The notes below the pieces were generated by a model. The model was not told where the DNA came from. It searched no databases and worked only from the letters and a program-made list of their open reading frames with translations. Below are positions 16,795 to 23,972 of a DNA stretch of 64,000 nt, one piece after another (positions within the stretch are counted from its first letter, which is position 1; every line of letters starts with the position of its first letter). This stretch comes from TMP-86 sp039807285 (GTDB lineage Bacteria > Pseudomonadota > Gammaproteobacteria > Steroidobacterales > Steroidobacteraceae), in contig JBGAGK010000004.1 of NCBI GenBank assembly GCA_044226785.1, forward strand, positions 62,001 to 126,000. Direction: 5' to 3'. Made by a program: the position numbers and the translations under genes.

Positions 16795-17808
16795 ATGGGT
16801 GCCCGAATCCGCTCATGGCTGATCCTCATCGTGCTCATCGCGGCCGGTACTGGCGTCTTCCTGTGGTGGCGAGCACAGCCGCTGGACGTGCAGGTGGTGC
16901 AGCCGCATCGCGGTGAGGCTATCGATGCCGTGTATGCGACCGGCACGGTCGAGCCGACCATCCAGGTGCCGATCGCGCCGCGCGTCGGTGGACGCATGGT
17001 CGAGTTGCAGGTCGATGAGGGCGCGCAGGTGCGCAAGGGCCAGGTGCTGGCGCGCCTCGAGGACGACAACCTCAAGCACGCACAGCAGGAACTCGAGGTG
17101 CGCGCGCGCTATGCACAACAGGCGGCCGAGCGCGCCGGGATGCTGCTGCAGCGCGGCCTCGGAAGCGTGGTCGATCGCGATCGCACGCTTGCGGATCTCA
17201 AGGCTGCCGACGCCGCCGTGGCGCGAAGCCGTGAGGAACTGCGCTTCATGACACTCACGGCACCATCCGACGGCCAGATCATCCGGCGCGATGGCGAGAT
17301 CGGCCAGTACATCGCTGTCAACCAGCCGATCTTCCAGATGGCAACGACGGCACCGCTGCGCATCACGGCCGATGTCGACGAGGAAGACATCGCGCGTGTC
17401 GCAGTGGGTCAACCGGTGGTGATCCACGCCGATGCCTTTCCCGGCAAGGTGTTCGATGGCACCGTGGCCGAGGTGACGCCGAAGGGCGATGCGACGACGC
17501 GCAGCTATCGCGTGCGCATCCGCCTTGGCAGCGGCACACCGTTGCGCGTGGGCATGACGGCCGAAGCAAACATCATCGTTGCGCGGCACGATGCAGCGCT
17601 GCTGATCCCGGCGAGCTCGCTGGTCGACGGGCAGGTCTGGGTCGTGCGCGAGGGCAGGCTTGCGAAACTCGCAGTGCAGGTCGGCATCAGGAGCGAGAAG
17701 GGCGCGGAGGTCCTGTCAGGACTGGGCCCACAGGATCGCATCGTCGCAAAGCCGGTGGAATCGCTCGTCGCAGGCCAGCGCGTTCGGGCCGGCGCAGCGG
17801 GCGGGTAG
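16795..17808 (+). CDS. HlyD/MacA-type membrane fusion (adaptor) protein of an ABC exporter
   Basis: This 337-aa protein has an N-terminal transmembrane anchor (about residues 7-25), a split lipoyl domain (IAPRVGGRMVELQVDEGAQV ... LTAPSDGQIIRRDGEIGQYI), a coiled-coil hairpin around 80-135 and a beta-barrel C-terminus. It would link the inner-membrane permease encoded next to an outer-membrane or periplasmic partner. The permease starts directly after the stop. The 33-bp gap from the nag operon suggests separate or partly shared transcription. Confidence 0.88.
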   Translation: MGARIRSWLILIVLIAAGTGVFLWWRAQPLDVQVVQPHRGEAIDAVYATGTVEPTIQVPIAPRVGGRMVELQVDEGAQVRKGQVLARLEDDNLKHAQQELEVRARYAQQAAERAGMLLQRGLGSVVDRDRTLADLKAADAAVARSREELRFMTLTAPSDGQIIRRDGEIGQYIAVNQPIFQMATTAPLRITADVDEEDIARVAVGQPVVIHADAFPGKVFDGTVAEVTPKGDATTRSYRVRIRLGSGTPLRVGMTAEANIIVARHDAALLIPASSLVDGQVWVVREGRLAKLAVQVGIRSEKGAEVLSGLGPQDRIVAKPVESLVAGQRVRAGAAGG

Positions 17809-17814
17809 GTGGCG

Positions 17815-19059
17815 ATGGCGCTCGCACTGCGAATCGCCCTCACTCATCTGTACTCGCGCAAGCGCCAGACGCTGGTCTCGCTGTCCGGCGTGGTGCTCGG
17901 CACGGCGTTCTTTCTCGCGGTCTCGGCGCTGATGCGCGGCTCCGAGCAGGATTTCATCAAACGCCTGATCGACAACAGCCCGCACATCACGGTGTCCGAT
18001 GATTTCCGGGGCGCGACGCGCCAGCCCGCCGAGGAGCGCTGGCCGGATGCCGTCGTCGCGGTGCGCGGGGTGAAGCCGCAGCGCGAGGTGCGGGGCATCC
18101 GCAGCTATCGCGAGAAACTGCGCTTCATTGAATCGATCGACGGTTTGCGTGTTGCGCCCCTGCTCACGGGTTCGGTCGTGCTGACCTTCGCCGGGCGTGT
18201 GCAGGGCATGACGCTGAGTGGCATCGTGCCCGCGACCATCCGCGATGTCAGTACGATCCAGGACAAACTCGTCGGCGGTTCGCTCGATGCGCTCACCGCC
18301 AACCCCAACGGCATCCTCGTCGGCCAGGGCCTGATCGACAAGTTCCGCCTCGCGATGGGGCGCAACCTGACCGTCGCGACTTCCGAGGGAGTGGTGCGGA
18401 CGCTCAAGATCGTCGGCATCTTCCGCACCGGCAACGCCGCTTACGACGAGACCCAGGGCTACGTGCTGCTCAAGCGCGCGCAGACGCTGCTCGACCGGCC
18501 CAATCGCGTCAATCGCTTCATCATCCGGCTCGACGATCCATACCGCGCGCGCGATGTCGCGCAGCAGATCGAGCGGCGCATCGGTTACAAGGCCGTGTCG
18601 TGGATCGAGGCTTCGCAGGACATCATGAGCCTGCTGCTGGTGCGCAATATCATCATGTACAGTGTGGTCGCGGCGATTCTCGTGGTCGCCTCCTTCGGCA
18701 TCTACAACACCATCTCCACGATCGTGCTGGAGAAGACGCGTGATATCGCGATCATGAAGTCGATGGGCTTCCACGCCCGCGACGTCCGGCGTATCTTCGT
18801 CACCGAGGGCGTGATAATCGGCCTGTGCGGCAGCCTCGGTGGCCTGTTGTTCGGCCTCGCACTGATGCACATTCTCGGGCAGGTTCCGATCCGTGCGCCA
18901 GAGGCGAGCGAGATGGTGCGCCTGCCGGTCGATCGGGGCCTTTTCCAGTTCGCGATCGCCTTCGGCTTCGCGATGATCTCCTCGGTGATCGCCTCGTTCC
19001 TGCCGGCCCGCAAGGGGGCGCGTGTGCATCCGGTGGCGATCCTGCGGGGCGCGGCCTGA
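17815..19059 (+). CDS. ABC transporter permease, FtsX/MacB type
   Basis: This roughly 414-aa protein has one N-terminal transmembrane helix, a large periplasmic domain and three C-terminal helices (NIIMYSVVAAILVVASFGIY; GVIIGLCGSLGGLLFGLAL; FAIAFGFAMISSVIASFLPA). It ends in the family motif PARKGARVHPVAILRGA. ATG 17815 is preferred with GGGTAGG just upstream; GTG 17809 abuts the adaptor stop and is possible. It works with the adaptor before it and the ATPase after it, as in MacAB-like or lipoprotein-release exporters. The substrate is unknown. Confidence 0.88.
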   Translation: MALALRIALTHLYSRKRQTLVSLSGVVLGTAFFLAVSALMRGSEQDFIKRLIDNSPHITVSDDFRGATRQPAEERWPDAVVAVRGVKPQREVRGIRSYREKLRFIESIDGLRVAPLLTGSVVLTFAGRVQGMTLSGIVPATIRDVSTIQDKLVGGSLDALTANPNGILVGQGLIDKFRLAMGRNLTVATSEGVVRTLKIVGIFRTGNAAYDETQGYVLLKRAQTLLDRPNRVNRFIIRLDDPYRARDVAQQIERRIGYKAVSWIEASQDIMSLLLVRNIIMYSVVAAILVVASFGIYNTISTIVLEKTRDIAIMKSMGFHARDVRRIFVTEGVIIGLCGSLGGLLFGLALMHILGQVPIRAPEASEMVRLPVDRGLFQFAIAFGFAMISSVIASFLPARKGARVHPVAILRGAA

Positions 19060-19787
19060 GCGCCCTGCTCATCGCGCGGGATCTGCGGCGCACGCTGCCC
19101 GGGGTGGTGCCGGTCACGCTGATCGATGGGGTCAGCCTCGACATTGCGCGCGGCGAGTTCGTCGCGATCATGGGCCCGTCGGGGTCGGGAAAATCCTCGC
19201 TCCTGTATCTGCTGGGTCTTCTCGATGTACCGACCTCCGGCAGCATAGTGCTCGATGGCGAGGACACTTCGGGTTTCGACGAGGATCGGCTCGCCGACGT
19301 GCGCCTTCGCAAGCTCGGCTTCGTGTTCCAGTTCCACTTCCTGCTGCCCGAGTTCACGGCTCTCGACAATTTGCTGCTGCCGATGGAGCGACTCGGCACG
19401 CTCGCGCCCGAAGCGGCGGCGGCGCGCGCGCATGGGCTTCTCTCGATGCTCGGCATGGGCGACCAGGTGCACAAGCGCCCCGGCCAGCTCTCCGGCGGGC
19501 AGCGTCAGCGGGTAGCGATCGCGCGTGCGCTGGCCAACGATCCGCTGATGATCCTGGCCGATGAGCCCACCGGCAATCTCGATTCGCACTCGGCCGCGAC
19601 GGTGCGACAGATCCTGCGCACGCTGGTCGACGAGCACGGCAAGACGGTGGTAGTGGTGACGCACGATGCGGCATTTGCAGCCGCGGCCGATCGCCGCGTC
19701 GGCATCGTCGATGGCCGCATCGATCCGGACTGGGTACCGCCGACGCTGCCGCCGCAGTACGCGCCCGGCTCAGTGCCACCGCGCTGA
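19056..19787 (+). CDS. ABC transporter ATPase, LolD/MacB type
   Basis: The nucleotide-binding subunit has Walker A GPSGSGKSS, Q-loop FVFQFHFLLPEF, signature LSGGQRQRVAIARAL, Walker B LMILADEPTGNLD and the switch His in VVVVTHD. The start is unusual. The first conserved strand (LLIARDLRR) lies right after the permease stop and no ATG, GTG or TTG precedes it nearby; CTG 19056 overlaps the TGA of the permease. The next GTG, at 19104, would delete the first strand. Translational coupling from the permease, with a CTG start, is the likely solution. Length from CTG is 243 aa. Confidence 0.85.
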   Translation: MSALLIARDLRRTLPGVVPVTLIDGVSLDIARGEFVAIMGPSGSGKSSLLYLLGLLDVPTSGSIVLDGEDTSGFDEDRLADVRLRKLGFVFQFHFLLPEFTALDNLLLPMERLGTLAPEAAAARAHGLLSMLGMGDQVHKRPGQLSGGQRQRVAIARALANDPLMILADEPTGNLDSHSAATVRQILRTLVDEHGKTVVVVTHDAAFAAAADRRVGIVDGRIDPDWVPPTLPPQYAPGSVPPR

Positions 19788-19920
19788 GATTGATCACGGC
19801 TGGATTCCGGCATCTTCATACAGGGTGTGCGATTTCCGATCCATGAGAACGGCCCAACGCCGGGGACGGCCGCTCGTCCTGCAGCTTCGCTGCGGACCGC
19901 CACGGCTGCGCCGCGGCGTC

Positions 19921-19943
19921 CAAAAATCGCCCCGCGATTTTTG
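19921..19943. repeat. Perfect 10-bp inverted repeat after the ABC exporter genes
   Basis: CAAAAATCGC (19921-19930) pairs with GCGATTTTTG (19934-19943) around a CCC loop. It lies 130 bp past the ATPase stop. On the plus strand the stem ends in a T-run, so it may terminate the exporter operon; it could also be one copy of a dispersed repeat. Confidence 0.4.
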
Positions 19944-19980
19944 TCGAACCCAGTGGGTTCGTCCACACACCCTGCTCCGG

Positions 19981-20020
19981 TAAAAACAAAAAGGGCCCGA
20001 CGGGCCCATTTTGTTTTTAC
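19981..20020 (-). terminator. Strong intrinsic terminator of tRNA-Ser
   Basis: GGGCCC-GAC-GGGCCC forms the core stem, extended by A-rich and T-rich arms (AAAAACAAAA with TTTTGTTTTT) and broken by one A-A mismatch. Read leftward, the stem is followed by TTTTTGTTTTT directly after the tRNA CCA end. The symmetry would let it also stop rightward transcription. Confidence 0.85.
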
Positions 20021-20113
20021 TGGCGGAGAGGGTGGGATTCGAACCCACGTGCCGGGATTAACCGACCATCCGATTTCGAGTCGGCGCCGTTATGACCACT
20101 TCGGTACCTCTCC
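20021..20113 (-). tRNA. tRNA-Ser (anticodon CGA)
   Basis: Read leftward from 20113, acceptor strands GGAGAGG and CCTCTCC pair, and the CCA end is encoded (TGG on plus at 20021-20023). The anticodon loop is CTCGAAA with anticodon CGA at 20078-20076, closed by CCGA/TCGG. A long variable arm and GTGGGTTCGAATCCCAC T-arm are present, as expected for class II tRNA-Ser reading UCG. Confidence 0.97.
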
Positions 20114-20285
20114 ATATCGCAGAACAGGCTCGGGCAGCGAATGTCGCCCGGAACAGGCAGCGGATTGTCAAGGGCCCGCATGCCGATGTTCCGCGGTATT
20201 CTAGCCCATTGGCAGGGAGCGCGCCCAATCGGTGCTGTCGATCGGTACCGGCGCAGCGTTCATCAGCAGTCTACGGAGGCAGGGC

Positions 20286-21695
20286 TTGGGACGTTGGATC
20301 AGGCGGAAATTGCTGCTGCCCTCGCTCAAGTCGGCCCTTGCGACCCTCGCCGTGTGCCTGCTGGGCACCTGCTCAACGCCGCCGGACCTGCTCACCCAGA
20401 TCCGCACCCGGGGCGTCCTGACGGTCGTCACGCGCAACAGCCCGAACGCCTTCTTCAGCGGCCCGGACGATGAACCCGAAGGCCCGGAATACGAACTGAT
20501 GCGCCGCTTTGCGGATGACCTGGGCGTGAAACTGCACGTCATCCTGCGCCGTCAGTTCCCCAACATCTACACGCAGGTGCTGGACGGGCATGCGGATCTC
20601 GCCGCGGCGGCCCTTGCGGTCCCGCGCATGCCCATCCACGGGTTGAGCTTCGGCCCGGTGTACCAGCGCATCCGCGAACACCTGATTTACCGCCGCGGTG
20701 GCTTCAAACCCCGCTCACTGGCGGAGATCGGCAACCACCTGCTCGAAGTGGCGGCGGGAAGCTCCCATGCGCGCACCTTGCGCGAACAGCGCAGTGTCGT
20801 GCCGACCCTTGCGTGGGTGGAGAACGGCAATACCGAAACACTGGAGCTTCTGCAGCGCGTAGCCAATGGCGAGATCGACTTCACCATTGCAGACTCGAAT
20901 GAATTCGCGCAGGCGCGTGACGCCAATCCTGACCTGGACGTGGCCTTCGACTTTCCCGGCGAACAGCAGTTTGCCTGGGCTCTGAGCTCGCGCGACGACA
21001 GTCTGCTCGAGGAGGTGCGCCACTATTTCGCGCGCGTGGCGGTTCGCGGCGATCTGGCGGAAATCATGAAGCGCTACTACGGTCGGGGCGAGAGCCTGCG
21101 ATTCGTGGGTGCGCAGAACGTCATGCGGGATATCCAGGGCCGCCTGCCGGTGCTGCGAAACTGGTTCGAGGCGGCCGCGACATCGATCGGGGTGGACTGG
21201 CATCTGCTCGCCGCCATCGGCTATCAGGAATCCCGATGGGATCCGCAGGCGGCATCGGCCAATGGCGCGCAGGGCATCATGCAGCTGACGGAAGGTTCGG
21301 CGGCTCACGTCAACGTGGTCAAGCGCACGGATGCGCGCGCGAGCATTTTCGGCGGCGCCCGCTACTTCAGGCGCGTGCTGGACCAGATCCCCGATCATGT
21401 GCCGGAACCTGACCGCACCTGGTTTGCCCTGGCCGCCTACAACGTGGGTTATGGGCATCTTGAAGACGCGAGAGTCCTCACGCAGCAGGCCGGAAGGGAT
21501 CCTGACTCATGGCAGGACGTGCGTGAGTTCCTGCCGCTGCTGGAGCAGGAGCGCTGGTATTCGCGGGTGACGAACGGCTATGCCCGCGGATGGGAACCCG
21601 TGCGCTATGTGGACAACGTGCGCGCCTATCGCGATCTGCTCGAGTGGCTGGTGCCATCCTCGACCGCGCCGCCTCCGCCCATTGCCGGAAACTGA
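20286..21695 (+). CDS. mltF: Membrane-bound lytic murein transglycosylase F
   Basis: This murein-cleaving enzyme has an N-terminal signal/anchor (ALATLAVCLLGTC), a solute-binding-protein-like domain (about 35-255, from LLTQIRTRGVLTVVT) and a C-terminal SLT domain. The catalytic Glu is in AAIGYQESRWDPQAAS, followed by ANGAQGIMQLT and WFALAAYNVGYGHLEDA. The order SBP-SLT defines MltF. TTG 20286 is chosen because GGAGG (20276-20280) sits five bases before it; GTG 20232 gives 18 more residues without a ribosome site. Length is 469 aa, normal for the family. Confidence 0.93.
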   Translation: MGRWIRRKLLLPSLKSALATLAVCLLGTCSTPPDLLTQIRTRGVLTVVTRNSPNAFFSGPDDEPEGPEYELMRRFADDLGVKLHVILRRQFPNIYTQVLDGHADLAAAALAVPRMPIHGLSFGPVYQRIREHLIYRRGGFKPRSLAEIGNHLLEVAAGSSHARTLREQRSVVPTLAWVENGNTETLELLQRVANGEIDFTIADSNEFAQARDANPDLDVAFDFPGEQQFAWALSSRDDSLLEEVRHYFARVAVRGDLAEIMKRYYGRGESLRFVGAQNVMRDIQGRLPVLRNWFEAAATSIGVDWHLLAAIGYQESRWDPQAASANGAQGIMQLTEGSAAHVNVVKRTDARASIFGGARYFRRVLDQIPDHVPEPDRTWFALAAYNVGYGHLEDARVLTQQAGRDPDSWQDVREFLPLLEQERWYSRVTNGYARGWEPVRYVDNVRAYRDLLEWLVPSSTAPPPPIAGN

Positions 21696-21708
21696 TCGAT
21701 CCGGTTCT

Positions 21709-22179
21709 TCAGGCACCCTGCCGTCGATCCGAAAAAAATGCCGACAACAGCGCTCCGCACTCCTCGCTCAATACTCCGCCGAACACGTCGAGCCGATGGT
21801 TGAATGCGCGTTCACGCGGCAGGTCCAGGACGCTCCCGCAGGCTCCCGCCTTTGGATCCCAGGCGCCAAACACCAGTCGACCGATGCGTGCATGCAGCAT
21901 CGCACCCACGCACATCGCACAAGGCTCCAGCGTCACATACAGGAGTGCGCCTTCGAGCCGATAGGATCCCATGGCCTGCCCCGCAGCTCGCAGGGCCACA
22001 ATTTCCGCATGCGCGGTGGGATCATGGGTATCGATGGGACGATTCCAGCCCTGCCCCACGATGCGCTCCCGGAAAACCACCAGTGCGCCCACCGGTACCT
22101 CGCCGCACTGCCGTGCCTGTTGCGCAAGCTCCAGCGCCTGGCGCATGAAGCGCTCATCCTGCGACGGCTCCAGCGCCAT
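21709..22179 (-). CDS. tadA: tRNA-specific adenosine deaminase
   Basis: This 156-aa enzyme deaminates the wobble adenosine of tRNA-Arg(ACG) to inosine. The zinc site is H57-A58-E59 (TAHAEI) and C87/C90 (PCAMC), with the downstream LVFGAWDPKAGACGSV loop typical of TadA. It begins one base after the stop of the methyltransferase gene, so the two are co-transcribed. It is convergent with mltF across a 13-bp gap. Confidence 0.95.
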   Translation of the reverse strand: MALEPSQDERFMRQALELAQQARQCGEVPVGALVVFRERIVGQGWNRPIDTHDPTAHAEIVALRAAGQAMGSYRLEGALLYVTLEPCAMCVGAMLHARIGRLVFGAWDPKAGACGSVLDLPRERAFNHRLDVFGGVLSEECGALLSAFFSDRRQGA

Positions 22180-22180
22180 C

Positions 22181-23032
22181 TTACGGATTGCCTGCGCTGA
22201 AGATCCACACGGCAGCGGGCAGCAACACGCCCTCCGGACCCGCGTACGGGGCCATGGCGTCCTGCACCACCCCCGAGATGCGGTCCCGATACTCGGGATG
22301 CTCTCGCAGGATCGCTCCCAGGGGACCCACGCGGAAAGTCAGCGCCAGTGTCTGGTCCAGATCGCCGATTCCGATGCGGGCATCGAAGGGCTGGTGCCTG
22401 ACCGACTGGTATCCCGCATCGCGCAGGATCCCGCCTACCCGGTCGGGATCCGCGAATGCAAAGGGCCCGGGTGCATGCGGTTCTGGCGGTGGTGGCAAGT
22501 CCGGCAACAAGGGTCTGGCCGCTTCCAGCGGTACGCGCATCCATGGATTTTCGGCCAGTGGGCGCCAGCAGACGAAGCACAATCGCCCGCCGGGGCGCAG
22601 TGCCGCGCGGATATTGGCGAAAGCCGCCACCGGATCGCTGAAGAACATCACACCAAACCGGGAGAAGGCAGCATCGAAGGACTCACCGGCTTCCGCCGCG
22701 ATGTCGGCCAGCTGCGCATCCATCTCCAGGAACCGGGCATTGGGCCCGACGCCTCGCCGTGATCTCGCCGCCGTGAGCATCGGGCGCGATATGTCGATAC
22801 CCGTGATCCGCCCCGCCCCACCCACGTGATGGGCCAGCTGCTGCGTGGTCTGTCCGCAACCGCAGCCGACATCCAGGATGCGCTCGCCGGAAACCGGTGC
22901 GAGCACACGAATCGCCTCCTCGCCCAGCGGCTGGATCTGCCGGTCCAGCAGTTCATTGAGCTCCGCCCAGGTTTTTCCTGCCTGGGTGTTCCAGTACTCG
23001 ACCTGGCTGGCGTTGGACGCTGGATTTGTCAT
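22181..23032 (-). CDS. Class I SAM-dependent methyltransferase
   Basis: This 283-aa protein has a UbiE-like fold. Motif I is ILDVGCGCGQTTQQL near 52-66, the acidic loop GIDISRPML binds the ribose, and the segment FDAAFSRFGVMFFSDP precedes a RPGGRLCFVCW strand. The C-terminal region is richer in proline (LPDLPPPPEPHAPGP). No substrate can be deduced. It sits directly upstream of tadA, an arrangement that says nothing firm about function. Confidence 0.85.
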   Translation of the reverse strand: MTNPASNASQVEYWNTQAGKTWAELNELLDRQIQPLGEEAIRVLAPVSGERILDVGCGCGQTTQQLAHHVGGAGRITGIDISRPMLTAARSRRGVGPNARFLEMDAQLADIAAEAGESFDAAFSRFGVMFFSDPVAAFANIRAALRPGGRLCFVCWRPLAENPWMRVPLEAARPLLPDLPPPPEPHAPGPFAFADPDRVGGILRDAGYQSVRHQPFDARIGIGDLDQTLALTFRVGPLGAILREHPEYRDRISGVVQDAMAPYAGPEGVLLPAAVWIFSAGNP

Positions 23033-23149
23033 GGCGCGATGTTCCGTGTGTAAGGCACACGCCGATTATACGGATGGCGGCTGCATTTCTGCCGATCTGC
23101 AGGGCAGGACACCGGGAGCGACCTGCACAGCCTGTTTGCCCCTGCGTGG

Positions 23150-23962
23150 TCAACGCATCCTGTAGTTGTCCATGATGAGGTATTCGAACCACGACTGGGG
23201 CAGAACGGGCCGCAGGCCGACCAGGAAGCGCTGGATGGTGCTGGCCACGGGATAGCGCAGGCGTGGCGAGCGGGACTCGAGTGCCCGGGACACTGCCCGC
23301 ACGACCGGGCTGATGTCGCGCATCTTCTGCTCATCCTCGCCTGCGCGTGCGATGGCGCGGGCAGCCGTCTCGAAGTATGGCGATCCTTGCGCACAGGCTC
23401 CTGTAAGCTTCCGGCTTGCGGTGAAGCCCGTGGCAAAATCACCCGGCTCCACCATGCTGACCTTGATGCCGAATGCGGCCAGTTCCATTCGCAGGGCTTC
23501 GGTATAGGCTTCCACCGAGAACTTCGAGGCTGCATAGAATGCCTGGAACGGCAACGCCACCAGACCGCCGAGTGAGCTCATGTTGACGATGCGGCCCGAC
23601 CTCACGGTACGCATGCCGGGAAGCACGGCACGACATACGCGGTGCATCCCGATGAAATTCGTATCCAGCTGCGCCCATGCCTCCTGCTCCGTCGTGTCTT
23701 CGATGGCGCCGGCAATTCCGTAGCCGGCGTTGTTCACCAGTGCATCGATACGCCCGGATTCCCGCTGGATCCGGGCCACACCCTCGGCGACGGAAGCGTC
23801 ACTTCGAACATCCATGACCAGCGTCCGGCATCGCTCCATGGGTTGCGGCTGGCGTGAGGCCGCCCAGACATCCCAGCCTCGACTGGAAAGGTCGGCGGCG
23901 ATGGCACGGCCGAATCCCGATGACGCACCGGTGACCAGCACCACTCCTCGAAGATTGTCCAT
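23150..23962 (-). CDS. Short-chain dehydrogenase/reductase
   Basis: This 270-aa Rossmann protein has the cofactor motif TGASSGFG (11-18), NNAG at 78-81, catalytic S130 (NMSS) and the Y143-x3-K147 pair (FYAASKFS). The absence of an acidic residue after strand 2 (AASRQP) suggests NADP preference. It starts 10 bp after the TonB receptor stop and is the last gene of a five-gene leftward operon starting at 30483. It may reduce or oxidise the imported compound; the substrate is unknown. Confidence 0.88.
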   Translation of the reverse strand: MDNLRGVVLVTGASSGFGRAIAADLSSRGWDVWAASRQPQPMERCRTLVMDVRSDASVAEGVARIQRESGRIDALVNNAGYGIAGAIEDTTEQEAWAQLDTNFIGMHRVCRAVLPGMRTVRSGRIVNMSSLGGLVALPFQAFYAASKFSVEAYTEALRMELAAFGIKVSMVEPGDFATGFTASRKLTGACAQGSPYFETAARAIARAGEDEQKMRDISPVVRAVSRALESRSPRLRYPVASTIQRFLVGLRPVLPQSWFEYLIMDNYRMR

Positions 23963-23972
23963 GGCATGCCTC

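Noticed and set aside
19794..20048. 84-codon minus-strand frame starting MGSNPTLSA
   Set aside because: The start is translated from the tRNA-Ser T-arm, and the frame runs through the terminator hairpin and spacer. This is a common false gene call beside tRNAs.
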